From contig VWZX01002400.1 in the NCBI GenBank assembly GCA_013399015.1, positions 798,974-862,973 on the forward strand: a stretch of DNA of 64,000 nucleotides, read 5' to 3'. Shown piece by piece: positions 1 through 12,332 of the stretch. Every line of letters begins with the position of its first letter. Within the stretch, counting starts at the first letter, position 1. The position numbers and the translations under genes were made by a program. Under the pieces are notes generated by a model. That model was not told the DNA's origin. It ran no database searches and saw only the letters and a list, made by a program, of their open reading frames with translations. This DNA is from Galbula dea. Lineage: Eukaryota > Chordata > Aves > Piciformes > Galbulidae.

Positions 1-346
1 GTTACCAAAGCATAACTAAACCCAAATTGAGACCAGCTTTAAAACCCTGGCAAGACTGGCATCAACTGATGTCTAGGCACATGGCTCCACCCATTTGGAT
101 CAGGGTTTCCTGCAGTGCCAGGAATTGAGCTGAGCACACTAGGAGCCTGGAGCTGTTGTGTATAACAACCTTGTTACACAACAGTTAAGAGTTTCAGTAA
201 CACCATTTCAACTGAAAAAAACTGTGACCAATAATGAAAGAATTGGTCTAATATGCTGATTAAGCTTTACATGCCTTGGTTTTAAACTGCACCTACAACA
301 GACAAGCTAGGAAAGCAGGCAGTCAAGGTTACTGCAGTAGACTTAC
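1..346 (-). other. MICOS10: MICOS10 intron 2 (partial)
   Basis: This stretch follows the splice donor of MICOS10 coding exon 2 (minus strand, donor GTAAGT as the complement of 341-346) and runs off the left edge. It is AT-rich non-coding sequence. I looked for the next MICOS10 exon, which should encode the second glycine-rich membrane helix, and did not find it, so it lies outside the window. Confidence 0.8.
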
Positions 347-394
347 TTTTGAAGAAGATAACTGAAAAAACGATTCCTAATCCAAACCCAGCAC
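347..394 (-). CDS. MICOS10: MICOS10 coding exon 2 (first transmembrane helix)
   Basis: This 48-bp internal exon reads, on the minus strand, GAGFGLGIVFSVIFFK. It is bounded by an acceptor (TTCTTGCAG) and a donor (GTAAGTC). It matches the first membrane helix of Mic10, whose human counterpart reads TGFGLGIVFSLTFFK. The GxGxGxG pattern is the oligomerisation motif known in this family, by which Mic10 bends the inner membrane at crista junctions. Exon 1 leaves one base of a Gly codon, this exon begins GT to complete GGT, and it ends with the first base of the following Arg codon, so both phases fit. The remaining exon(s), with the second glycine-rich helix and C-terminus, are off the left edge. 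The short exon was recognised by protein similarity and splice sites, and I am confident of it. Confidence 0.9.
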
Positions 395-3300
395 CTGCAA
401 GAAGAAACACAATGAGTGAGGACTAAGATAATGCAAAGGAATGTGAAATGATTTAGTTCTTTACAGCAATTCTTTCTTCCAACTTAGGAATACTAGACTC
501 CATGTTATTTCAGCACACCAAACAAAAATGTTCTTAAATAGCCACTTTGTAAGCAACTCTTAAGTAACTGTAAGCAGCTAATTCAGGTTAGAAGCTCAAC
601 ATATACAAATACACATCAGAAAGATGTGGGAAACAAACCAGACTCTCATCCCTGGGAAAGTTACCGAATTTTCTGTCACCATCTACAGTGTGAAATTAAG
701 ATTTGTTTGGCTCATTGTCAGCAACTGAGAAACACTTAAATGAAAACTTATTGTGTCCTTGAGCTTTAGATTTTGGAGATGAATATCTTATTGTATTTGG
801 TTTATCTCACTACTTTAACTACTTCAATGTGTGTCCTGAGGGCAGCAAAACTTTGATGCTTTGTGTTACCCTATACCTTGCAAAAGAAAGCTCCAGGCTG
901 CTTAACTTTCACATCCACAACATTCATTATGGAGCATATTTAAACACATTAGGAATGAATGACTTTTCACATCCTTATCCTATATATAGAAATAACTGCA
1001 GCAGCTGAAAAAAATTTATCCAGCACTATGAAAAAACTTGCCTGGCATATTTAAAAATCTTTTTTTTTTGCTTTCCTTGGAAGGTGCACTTAAGATTTTT
1101 TGCAAGAATTCAGGAAAGTCTGCAAAACTCCTCTCACAACCCAATAAATACAACTGTAAAAGCTCAAGAGCTCAGCAGATAAATTCTACCTTTAATTACA
1201 TCCACTAAAGACAAGAGTTTTAGGTAAGATGCAAAAGCACAAAAGTTTTAAAAAGGAGAAGACAGTCATGCATGTGCCCATTAAAATTATAGCCAACAGC
1301 TTCAGGTTTATTTTGTAGCAAACAAATCCTGTTATAGGCTTTGATTCTCCCCTTTCAATACAAGAAATGTAACTTAAGTATAAAGAGCTTTATTAATAAA
1401 AATATATACTTCAGAAAAAATAGATTCCTGAAATGTGTGATCCTTCTTTAAGCTCCTGCTGGACACATTACTAAGTGAGGTGAGTCCAGAGGTGTACAGG
1501 AATATTTTATGTTAAGCCTCTTTCTGCTCTTCAAACTTTTTCCTTGCAAAAAGTATACTAGTGGTAGCTTCTGCACAGAGTGGTGAAACCAGTAAGTGTG
1601 GTTTCACTAGTGAATTAACTAAGCATCTCACATGTTTCATTGATTAAAACCCCTTGACTATTAGACCAGAGATGACCAAATATGATCTAAGCAAACCTCC
1701 TATGTTGACTCTCCTGTCAGGACTTCACTATCCATATTTACTGAGAGCTGGAAATCAGAGTGGCTTTTGAAAGCTCTCCTCATTATACCACAGATTTTCA
1801 GTTGTGACAGAGGTAACTACTTTACCAGGTCATTACAACATTGGGGTAGGCTTACAAAACATGCAGTGCAGGGAAGAACTCTGCCTGCCTGCCAAGTGGT
1901 CCTGACATAACTCCCCCAGACATTTCAGGAACCGAGTGTTTCGCAGAAGGTCAGGTTTTCACTCTAATCTTTTGCACAGCTAAGGGAAAGCTGCAGTTCC
2001 TCAGATGTCTGGTGAGAGCTTCAAGCTTTTTTTCTGCATTTCAGATAGTAAGAGATACACTGCTTGGAGCATCTCCTATAAAACAGCTAACTACTCATAG
2101 CATGTCAGCAGCCAGCATTTCCGTGTAGACTGGAAGAGACATCATTACTGAGAGCAGCAGCTCATCCCTGCTAATTCCTCCACTCCCTCTCCCCAAGCTG
2201 AGCCTTCCTCCTGCACCTTTGCTAGAACACAGCTGGTGTTGGCTCTCACAGAGTGTTTATGCTATTAAGGATAATTACTATCTTCAAGAATTCATCCAGA
2301 GGACAACTGTTTGGCCCTCTGACCCAACTCCCTCTGCCAGCCTTCTCCTACCATATGGAGTTATGCTGCTTTTTTGTTTCAGGCTGGTGTACTCTTAAGT
2401 CCTGAAAAGGACTTTCTGGAGGTAATTGCTTTCTCTTCAGCCAGCACCAGGCATTGTTTGAACTGTCCAGTTCAGAAGGCTTGTTGTGCAGCAAGTGAGA
2501 CTGGTCCTATGCTTCCTGTCCCAAAAAAGATCCTCTTTGCCAATCCAAACAGTTTAGCTCATCAATGAGAAATGATTTACAGGATGACAGATTCTGCATT
2601 ATCTCAATGCAGAGCCCAGGCAGATCCTCATGTCAACACATTTTCCATGTTACCAGTCAAATCCACATTCTTCTTACCAGTGTGGTGGTAAACTGCTTAC
2701 CTTCCTGTCTAAGAAAGGTCTGCACTAAGGAAGCAGCTATCATTAATACCATTTCTTTCCATCTGCTTCCAGAAATCACCTTTATCTTGTATTCTCTTCA
2801 CCTCCTTCAGATGCTCACTCACATTACAGCCCCATTTGTAAGAGCTCCACTCAGATGCCATCAATGCTGCTTTCTGTTGGCCATGGAAGAAGCTACGGGA
2901 CACTCTTAAAGGGGAAAATTTGTTTATTTGTTATTTCTGCCAACTGTGATTCAGCCTAAGCCTAACCCAAAACTTAAGTCTCCTCCCCCACACTAATACC
3001 CAACACCACTGTTAAGCAGATGTGGTCCTGCATGACTGACTTAGGAAAGGGAGAATAGTCTTTCCTAGAAAGCTTTTTTTTCTGAAGCAGTGACTCTGAG
3101 GAGATTTTTTTTTTTCATTAAAATGCAACTTTCATGCCATTCTAGAGGCTAGTGGTATGTCCTGCTCCAGCAGGAAAGAGTGCAGTGGCTGATTAGTTTA
3201 AAAAGATGAGGTAAGATATCTAGGGCTTTGCTTTAAGTAACAAAAATGACAGAGAGAAGTAAAGGAGAACATCTGACAGATAATGTTATTTTGTTTTCTG

Positions 3301-6300
3301 TACAAGAAGCCAACTTGAGAAACGAAGCCAAAGAAGGGTTCCTTAGCCTCCCTTATCCCCAAGGCTGTAAGATCATTCCTTCTCATACTGAGAACCACAG
3401 TCTATGCTGGAAACTGTTGCTGATACCAACACCCAAGCAAGCAGAAACACTCAGATCTGCCCCTACACGTCAGCCAGTGCATATGCAGCATCTGCTCTTT
3501 TCTGCTTGGTTTTAACTTAAACCAGAAGCTTTAGCTCCACTTAATTTCTTAGCTGGTCTGGCTAAGAACCTTTTTCTGTGGATACTTTGTCACTCATCTT
3601 CATTCCACTCGAAAGTATTTGTGGTTATGTGGTCATTTCCTGTGCCTCCAGGACCAAGGGGCAGCTAAACCATCCTGTCCTGAGAGCCAAGTAACACATT
3701 TCACTTTAAATCTATATAATGTTACACCAGAGATAAACAATGGCAGAGCTGTTGATGACTTTCACAGGTTTAAGTTCTCACATGCTCAATTTCCTTTTAA
3801 AGAGGCAACATGTTGCTTCAAAGAGGCTCCCACCTGACCGGGGGACACTCTGTCTGCAGCTGTTCCTACTAAAGATCAGCACCTCTAGGCCAGGCTTTAA
3901 CTTCATAACAATAAAACAGGAAAGGTTTATCTTACAATAAAAACAAATGAACAAGGACAAGCTAAGGGCTTGATCCATGCTGGTCCCATTTTCCCTCCTT
4001 TTCTTGCATGAGAGACTCTTTGGAAGAAAATGCCACAGGAAAGAGTACAAAGCATTTTTCACCTCCTCTGACAGTTTAAACTGTTTAAGCAGAAGAACAG
4101 TTTATCATCTATCCCTTCAGCTTAAACTCATTCACAGCCAGTGTCAACAGGGCACAGGACAGTTCTATGGACATCTCACTTCTGCTCTCCAGTAAGGGTC
4201 CCAGCCAAAAGGACCAGCACAACCACAAGGAATTGGGATTAGGCACAGAGCCCAGGCTCCAAAACTTTTTCATTCTACTTTTTTTTGGCTCCTACACCTT
4301 CCAAGAAAAATGTCAGAGTACCTCAAATCAATCTAACCCACAGAAGAGCACGTGCCATATACCCAACAGGACGTCATAAAAGTGTCTTGGAGAGAACCAC
4401 AAATCTTCAGGATGGGCTCCTGCCCTGTCAGAACATCTGGGAAAAGCTGCTTCTATAAATTTCATCTACAGTCCCTCCAACAGCAATACTACATGGCTCT
4501 CTCCTAGGCTACCCAAGTAGCTAAAGCAGCTATTAAGGCTGCCACACCTAGATACACTTTTCTTCAATAGCTTGACACTTAAAATAGAAGGATTAAAATA
4601 TGCTTGTTGACATCTGGCAAAATGTGTTGCTGTTACTATAGCAGCTGGAAGTTTTTACATTACTGAACAGTTCTCTTCTTGTCATCAGATTATTTTCCTC
4701 TGCTGTTCCTTATGCACAAATATAAAATACAGAGCTTCAGCCTCCTGTCCTTCAGATTCTGTTAGTTTTACAATTAGAAGAATTAAATGATTGAAAGAAA
4801 GCAAAGAAGGAGCTCCTGGAAGATGGCTTCTTGTTCTAAGAAAACAGCAAGCAGTCTGTACAGACAAGACTCTCTAAAATAGGTCAGGAACTTGTCTCAA
4901 CAGAGATTACTTCTCAGCTAGAAAGACAGCTTCCATCAGGAACAAGAAAATCTATCGAGCTCTGTTAGCTTTTCTCCAGGGACAGCAACAGCTTCAAGGT
5001 CCAACAGCAGATCTCAACCACAGGCCTGATGCACTGGACAATCCAAACCAGCACCAGCTCACCAGCACTAACATTTGCATAAGGTGAGGAAATACTCAAG
5101 GGAAGTCAGTATCTTCACACCAAACAAAAAATGCAAGCAACTCTCAAACAGCATTCTCCCTCCTGCTGCAGGATGTCCCATCCTGCTCCCCTCCAATCTC
5201 ACTTCTAGAAGATACAGAGACAACTGCTGTGCAAAACCGAGGAGATGCTTCTTGTACAAGAACCTTTACAGGGCAGCACTTAGCACCATATAGAAATCTG
5301 AAACCATGAAATCACTTATTTGTAGAAAGAATTAATTTTAAGCTGTCTCTTAGCAAGGTCTTTCATGGCAGGAATCAGATTTTCTTCAACTTTGAAGCTT
5401 TCATTCTCTTCTCCCCCGTTGTGTGGATTGTTTACATAGCAGAGAGAAAAATGAAGCAAGGACTCTAGTAGAAAACACAGTGAAACTATATACCAAGTAC
5501 TTGAGGAAGAAGCAGGGAAAAAGTGTGTTTTGTTTTCTTCTAGCATTTGACTGTAGTAACCCAGAATACTTGGAATGACAGAATATAAATCCAAATACCT
5601 TTATGATACAAAAATCCCAGCATGCTTTCAGGGGCCGCTTTCACCCTTAAGCACTCCTGCAGCCCAAAGGCTAACCTTAGATAAATAACAGCACTTCTAC
5701 AGATGGGCACCCAGCAGTGGGAAGCATTGATGTGAGCCCATGTTCCCCCAAGCAATCACAGCCATTGTCTGGTAGTGGACCAGAAACTTTTCTTCCTTCC
5801 ACTGGTGAACGAGTTGGTGAGAGGAGAGGGCACGTGTGTTTCCTCCACCTTTTAAAAGGAGGAGAACAGAGTAGAAGCTGCTCTTTGACCAGTGCAACAA
5901 AGGATCTCATCAGTATTGCATCAAGCTTCTAGATAAAATCAGGGCTGCACTCATTTCAGAAGAACATATATAAGAGATTAGCAAGATACTCATCATATGG
6001 AAAATACACCTCTGATGAAAACCTCTACCTTGTTTTACTGCAATAAAATATTCCACTAATGGAAACAAAGGTATTGCTAAAGAGAAAAGTTTTGCTGGAG
6101 TAAACACATCCACCTTTAAGTTTTTTGCAAGCCTAACTAGGAGGGCTGGCAATCATGCTTCTTCACACCCACCCAATGTAGGCTGTCCATTACTGACGTC
6201 TACTGGCCCAGCTAAGAAATAAGAGGCAATTACAGGGAGAGCAGTGTTACAGTGGCATCTCACTAAGAGAAATGCTACAGAAAGAAGCCTGATCCTTCTC

Positions 6301-9300
6301 AGACTCTCACTATTAATTTATTATGTGCCAGCAGGCCATGAAGATGGGGAAGAGTCTAGAGGGGAAGCTGTATGAGGAGCAGCTGAAGTCACTTGGTTTG
6401 TTCGGTCTGGAGAAGAGGAGACTGAAGGGAGAGCTCAACGCAGCCTACAGCTTCCTGACAAGGGGCAGCAGAGGGGCAGGAGCTGATCTCTTCTCTCTGG
6501 TGACCTGCCACAGGGCCCCAAGGAATGGCATGAAGCTGTGCCAGGGGAGGGTTAGGTTGGATATTAGGGAAAGGTTCTTCACCTTGGTGGTGAAGCATTG
6601 GAACAGGCTCCTCAGAGCACCAAACCTGAGAGAATTCCAGAAGCATTTGGATAAGGCCCTGAGGCACATGGTGTAATTTTTGGGGTTGCCCTGTGCAGAG
6701 ACAGGAGTTGGACTCCATGATCCTTGTGAGTCCCTTCCAACTCAGGAGAATCTATGATTCTCAGAGAACTGTATCTGATAGAAAAAAGAACAAAGAGTTG
6801 TTCCTACCCACTGCTGTAACATCCCAAGGACCAAAGGAATGGTTTAAGGTGTCACTTGGCTGGAGTCCCCTTCCCCTGCCCAGGGTCACTGTGCACCACC
6901 ACCCAAAGAAGGGCCAGCTGGAACCTTATCAATGTGAAGGACAAGGAAGTCAGTGCACTCTGAATTCATTTCCAGCAGAGATCTTAGGCATTCTGGGGTT
7001 TTACACACCTGCACTATCAGACTGGGGTCACAAGCTCTCCTTTCTGGTTTTCCTGCACTTCGAAAGTATTGCCATGAGCATGCTGCAACGAGGGTGGAGC
7101 AGGGCTTTGGTTAGTGAGATGACCAGGCACACCTAGGCAGGGCAGTCCCTCCTGACTCAGTTGGGTTGCTAGCCAAGAGGATCAGCAGGTCACAATGCAG
7201 TTAGGAGAAGGGAGACCTGGATTCCTAAACATCTCCCTGTCTTTTTCTTCCAGAAGAAGCTAATAGCCCCTTAATTTGTAGACAGCCATGATATCAGAAC
7301 TCTGCTAACGACATAACTAAATATTGCTGTTAGATTTTTGACTAAAAGCCTATTCTCAGAACAGTTTTTCTCCACCTCTTCCAAATAAACCAGTTTTATG
7401 TTGGGTGTATCATCTCCCTGGACAGCCAAAGCTACAAGAAATTCATATTTACACTACTTGGTGTGCTCAAGATTCAACCAGCAGAACTGGAGCTTCTCCT
7501 GTATGACAAAGGACAATAACATGGGGTTACAAACAAAGCTCACACAACAGGGCAGTTGTGTGCTTTGTGTGCTTTTTCATGTTCTCCACTATTAAAAACA
7601 GAATCCCAAACACAGAACACACCTTTGAATCTGGTAGCTAAGACTGGATGGTGACATTACAACTGCCAAGCAAAAAAACCCACTTCAAAACAGGAATTTC
7701 AGGATTTTTGTATATTTAGAGAAAGTCTAATCCAGTTTTCAGAAAGTATAATCAAGTTTTATCATTATATAGACTGACTTTATCCTATTCATAACCATGT
7801 GAAGGATTATTTAAAAATACTGACATTGCAATCTATACAATGATTCTTTCTGAAATATTCAATCTGTAGAGTGACACAAACAATACAGTTTCACCCTTGC
7901 CATTAACAGAACAGCTCTTCAAGCAGGCCAGATGATGCAAGCCAGAAGAAATCATGTAACAGTTGCAGGAGAATTGAAAGTGCCCTTTTCTCTTAAAATA
8001 TTCCTGTTAAATGGAAATTAAAAGTGTTTTATTTTCAGATGTCAAAACAGAGGATTAAAGGAAAATGAACATTACTACACTGGGTTATTTACAAGCTTCC
8101 AGGCTAAATTTTGGTCAAACACAGACATATATCAAAACATTTGTCTCCTGAAAAAAAAATTAACTTGCACAGCAACTTAACACACAAGTTGAGAAGCAAA
8201 CAGCTTTGCTTCAATATCAGGCAAATGCCAGTGTTCAACTCATTTAAAACTCCAACAGCTTGATAACAAACCAAGACACACAGGCACACAAATCTCCTTC
8301 CCCTTACACACATAGTCTTTATTGCCTCTCTCTGTTAACAGAATAGGTTAGTAATTTGTCCAAAATTATAGCCTCACAGAGAAAAAACAACTCTGCCAGT
8401 CCTTCAGGAGTAATTGTCTTTCCAATTAAATAGGCATGAACTGTCCATCAGTTAAACAAACAAACCAACCCTTTAAACAGGATCTGAGGCAAGTAGGATG
8501 AAAGAAGACCACAACACTATTTACTTCCTCATGCCTTCTCTGCAGAGCTCTGCTGATAAAAAGGAAGAAAGGGGTTGTGAAGGCTGAAGAGGATGCAGGA
8601 GTTCATAAAGCTTTACAAGTTGGGAAGAAAAAGAAAGCCATTGTAGTTGATTCTCCTTCCCACCCACAAAACAAACAACTTTTCTGATGGGTAAGAAAAA
8701 TCCCTATCAGAAAGAAAGGTGGAATAGAAAGTTCAATTATTTAAATGATTGCATGGCTGCAAGTCTTGTGAATGGTGTGAAGCTGGAGCCAGCATGACCT
8801 GGATCAGCCACCAGAGAAACCACCTGGCCAGTCAAGAAATCACAACACAACTAACCCACAATACAGAAAACACTGTGGTTACAGCTAGGTTTAGAAAGGG
8901 AAGGGGAACAAAACTACCTAACCTCATCCTCATCATTAGCAAAACAAACAAATGTCAGCCCTAATAAGAAGGAGGTGAGCACATAAAGTCCATTTAACAA
9001 CGTGCTGATGTATTGTGCAGGCAAACAGAGCTCTTTGAAATGAAACACCCTCTTACCAACACCTGACAACATATTCTGGTTTGAACTAAGAGGAAAGAGA
9101 AAACTTTAATACTAGGTTACATGATGCACACAGGTAGTGACCAAGAGGACAGAAATATAATAGAGCTTTCAAAAGATGTAACATAAGTTAAAAATATATT
9201 TTAGACATTTTAGTGGCAGGAGATGCAAGTTTCTTCCAGGAGCTTGGACCCCAACTAGAACAGCAGAGCAGAGCTACAACCACCACAGCCAGCTACAGAC

Positions 9301-11875
9301 AGACTGGCTTATGCAACTGTAGTGGAAAGCCTGAAAGACTAACACAAGGCAGGGCAGGTTGCAGAGTCCCCAGCTAGTATTTAAAAACACACTATTGCTA
9401 ATAAAGTCATCCTGATAGCTGCCACCTGCCCTTCTCACTTGCTTCCACTTCCCACACCCCCCCACTCCTCAAGTTTATACCCAGGAGTTCTCCATCTCTG
9501 CAGTTCTCAGAGACACAGGAAAACTGTCACTGGCTTCAGAAACTCAGTGCTTTCCTTAATTAACAGGGTTTGGAACAGGGAAACACAGGGCTAATCCCAG
9601 TGTTTGGTCTTCCCCAGCCACTGGCTGGAAAGATCTCTCTAGCAATAGCATTCAGGAAGGATACAGTGGCCACCAATAGGAAAAGTCTGACAAAGAAGTG
9701 AGAATTTGGTAAACTTCTATACCCCACATAACCAGTAATTAAATTCCCAAGTAAAAAAGTTTATCTTCTTTCTTTCTTTCCAGTAAAACAACCAATAGTT
9801 TACTAGAATCTCCAGAAAACTCTGCAGTATGTGAGTTTTTAAACTCCCTGCAGAGAAAACAATCATCTCCCCTGAAATAGTCTGAGAAAGTTGATGTTAC
9901 CAAGTACCCAGTGAACAGTTTGCATAGCTAGGTCACCGACTCGCTTTGCATTTAAAGGCCATCATCATCCTCAGTCACAAACTACTGGAGTATGAAGCAA
10001 CTTCAGGGTTGTTCCCACTTGCAGAGTTCACACAGAGTCACTTGTGGTTAATATCATGGAGGAGGTTACCAGCACAGATGTTTCAGTTACTGGATCGATT
10101 ATAAAACCACACAAAACAGAAAAATGCCATCACCAAGTGTCTGAGGCCATCACACTGGGTCTAGTGCTAAGGATAAAAATCAAAGAGCTGCAGCCCATGT
10201 GCCCTTTTTGGGCAATCTAATGAAAACCATGAATTTTACTGAGACCTCAACTCCACACCCTCATGACACCAGCACTGGGAATCCTTTGTCTGGATCACTA
10301 GTGCAGAAAGTCTAAGTGCATTTTCTTTCTTCTCAGAATGGAAGAAAACACCAAATTAAAAATAAAGGTCTGCTGAAGGGACATGCTGTATCATAACTAA
10401 CCCTGTATCCACTTCTTGCAGCCTCCTGCAGAGACTTTCCACACAGAGGATTCCTACATGTACAAGTACAGCTGCAGCATGGAACAAGCTCTTGTTTATA
10501 ATTTGGCATACTTAATATTTTATGATAAAGCAACCGACGCTATGGAAACATAAACATAGCTGGATGTGTTTGTCAGGCAAACCTGAATAGAATTTCATAA
10601 GGCAAAACACTGCTCTGGAGCACTTGACACTTTACAAAGGCCTGTTATAAACAATGGAAGTTTCAGTTTACTTAAAATTATTCAACATCTTTTCTAATGG
10701 AAAAGTATTAGGCAACTAAACCCCCGAGTTCCACTCACCAACAAGAAATAAACACTCATGTTTCTCAGCTATTACATACGGTGCAGAGAGTTCTTTCCAC
10801 ATCAGACACCACTTCTTGATCAGTACCTTCCATTTAAAGATTTACTTTGGTATACACCCTTCATAGATCCACAATCTGCCTACTCTGTTTGTCAGCCTGT
10901 CACATGAAGAGCACTGAGCTACACACACACAAATACCACCACTCCTAAAACTCACAGTTCCAAGTGAAATGTTACGGTTTGTTGCAGACCTGAAGTGCTG
11001 CAGGCACGTGCATAACCCTAACTCCAAGGACAAACAAGCATGGAACAAAATCAATGGAACTGTTCTCCTACTTAAAGAAAAGGCACAAGTATCTGCGGGG
11101 TTGCAACACCAGAGGGAAAGCTTCTCAATGTCAAACTGCACGCACTGTACGATGTAACACATGCCAAAGCTACCAGAGTGTCATGCTGCGTATTGCTTTT
11201 AATAAACACAGCCCACTTCGTTCACTGAGTGATGTGAACAGCTCCACAGAACACATCTTGAAAACCAAGTCGTTGCCATAGCGCAGCTCCAGGCGGACAA
11301 GGTCGCGATACTGAAGGACCCGGTTATGCCTACCCGGGGCCCATTCATTCCCGGCGCAAGCCGTCCCGCTGGCCGCGAAGCTCAGCACAGGGGAAGATTG
11401 CCCATGGAAACCCCTCACTTCCACCCGAAGGACTAACCAGAGGTAAAAAAAACACCGTCTGCTACCGGATCGCGGGTAAGCCGGAGCCGGGCTGGGTAGA
11501 AGAGCCCGTGGTGGCCGTAGGGCCGTCGCACCCCACCAGCGGGGGTCCGTGCCCGCGGCCAAGGTCACCTTGCCAGGCCCAGAGCCACCCAGCTCCCTTT
11601 CTCCCTCGCTCCTGCTGGTCCCCGACCTCCGGGGGCGGGGAGCGCTGTCCGCCGCTGAGGGCGGAACCACCGGACACCTCGCCCAGGCTCACAGGGCCCT
11701 CAGCCGGGCCCGGAGCGGCGAAGGGGCGTAAGGCCGTACAGGACGCTTCCCCGCCGGACCCGGCCGCACCGCGGGGCCAGGCGAGCAAGCGGCTTTCCCA
11801 GCCCCGGGACGCCCGGCCAGCCAGCTCCGCTCCTCCCCGCGTCCTTCTCCTCCGCCCTGCCCTCCCCGCCCTTAC
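395..11875 (-). other. MICOS10: MICOS10 intron 1
   Basis: This is an 11.5-kb intron between MICOS10 coding exons 1 and 2, with canonical GT-AG ends on the minus strand. It is AT-rich and contains one CR1 fragment (about 6325-6761, plus strand and so antisense to the gene) and a short TTTC-type pyrimidine run near 9768-9781. Apart from the GC-rich island at its 5' end (above about 11280) I see no other exon, RNA gene or transposon in it. The open frames here are all short, lack codon bias or recognisable domains, and look like chance. Confidence 0.75.
6325..6761 (+). mobile_element. CR1 LINE 3' fragment, type A
   Basis: This is a 5'-truncated CR1 retrotransposon covering the C-terminal end of ORF2 and the short 3' tail. 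The plus frame reads GKSLEGKLYEEQLKSLGL, then LEKRRLKGEL, then a core ending HWNRLLRAPN, the hallmark tail of CR1 ORF2. It ends in the usual CR1 octamer-like repeat (TCTATGATTCT). It shares the type A 3' tail with the copy at 25.1-25.9 kb. It is antisense to MICOS10 and not functional. Confidence 0.9.
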
Positions 11876-11942
11876 CAAGCTTGACGGCGGAGTCCGCCAA
11901 ACACCGGTCCCACTTCCTGCCCAGCTCGCCCTCCGACGCCAT
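11876..11942 (-). CDS. MICOS10: MICOS10 coding exon 1 (N-terminus of MICOS subunit MIC10)
   Basis: On the minus strand the exon begins ATG GCG TCG and reads MASEGELGRKWDRCLADSAV, then K-L-G before a GTAAGG donor (complement of 11870-11875). The GRKWDRCLAD block is the conserved N-terminus of vertebrate Mic10 (human MSESELGRKWDRCLADAVVK). The bird form has one extra residue near the start. Exon length is 67 bp (22 codons plus one base), joining exon 2 in phase to give LGAGFGLG. Mic10 is a small inner mitochondrial membrane protein with two helices that oligomerises and curves crista junctions within the MICOS complex. The start is set by homology and by the ATG lying in the CpG-island promoter. 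In human, MICOS10 also lies next to CAPZB, as here. Confidence 0.95.
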
Positions 11943-11994
11943 GTTGGCCGTCCCCCCACCTCAGGCCGTGCCCTCGCCTCCTCCCACAAGAAAC

Positions 11995-12004
11995 TCTCGC
12001 GAGA
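11995..12004. promoter_or_regulatory. TCTCGCGAGA palindromic promoter element, copy 1
   Basis: This is a perfect 10-bp palindrome TCTCGCGAGA, 53 bp upstream of the MICOS10 ATG. The motif is an established CpG-island promoter element, bound by BANP when unmethylated and also linked to ZBTB33 (Kaiso). It drives many housekeeping and metabolic genes and is common in bidirectional promoters. Binding here is inferred from the exact match only. Confidence 0.7.
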
Positions 12005-12038
12005 GCTGCCAGCGTGGGCAAAGCGGTGGAGCTCCAGA

Positions 12039-12048
12039 TCTCGCGAGA
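12039..12048. promoter_or_regulatory. TCTCGCGAGA palindromic promoter element, copy 2
   Basis: This is the second perfect TCTCGCGAGA, 44 bp from copy 1 centre to centre and so on nearly the same face of the DNA helix. Two exact copies of a CpG-containing palindrome this close cannot be explained by base composition alone. Because the element is symmetric it could serve MICOS10 (minus strand) and a divergent plus-strand transcript equally. Confidence 0.7.
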
Positions 12049-12059
12049 TTTGCCCGCCA

Positions 12060-12332
12060 GCCCGCCCGTTCCCTTGGAGATTACTGGTGGCAGGGCGCGA
12101 AGGCCATGAGCAGCCTTGGGCTTGGCCTGAAAGACCGTTGGTTCTTGTAGGACCTGGGCCACCACAGCCCCAGCAACTTCTTCGGCCCTATCTCTTCAGC
12201 TAGGGCTGCTGCTGTGTTCTTGTTAGGCTTCGTATCCCTCAGACATCAGGCAGGATCCTTGTTTTCTCTCAAGCCCCTGCCTTGGGCCCACCCTGTCGAC
12301 CTGCTCCCCTCAGGGCTCTCACCTCATCCTTG
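12060..12332 (+). other. Putative 5' exon of a transcript divergent from MICOS10
   Basis: This is a speculative non-coding first exon on the plus strand. It would start just past the TCTCGCGAGA pair and end at a consensus donor (TTG then GTAAGAG, intron from 12333). It contains one upstream ATG frame of 14 codons (12106-12150). Its proposed partner is the acceptor at 15575-15576, which precedes the 32-codon micropeptide frame. The start coordinate is a guess; only the donor and the CpG-island context are visible. No transcript evidence is available here. Confidence 0.25.

Larger units (their letters stand above)
11280..12120. promoter_or_regulatory. CpG island, MICOS10 promoter (possibly bidirectional)
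   Basis: Dense CpG and high GC contrast sharply with the AT-rich flanks. The island covers MICOS10 coding exon 1 (11876-11942), its 5'UTR and the proximal promoter, and extends into the first intron. Two perfect TCTCGCGAGA elements lie just upstream of the start codon. The MICOS10 initiation region (AACATGGCGTC on the minus strand) resembles a YY1 site. The open frames of 80-231 codons on both strands here result from low stop density in GC-rich DNA, except for the frame containing exon 1. Such islands often fire in both directions; a candidate divergent transcript is described separately. Confidence 0.85.

Noticed and set aside
11508..12203. 231-codon plus-strand frame across the MICOS10 CpG island
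   Set aside because: Low stop density in GC-rich DNA; antisense to MICOS10 exon 1; proline/arginine-rich with no domain, and opposite-strand frames are equally long.
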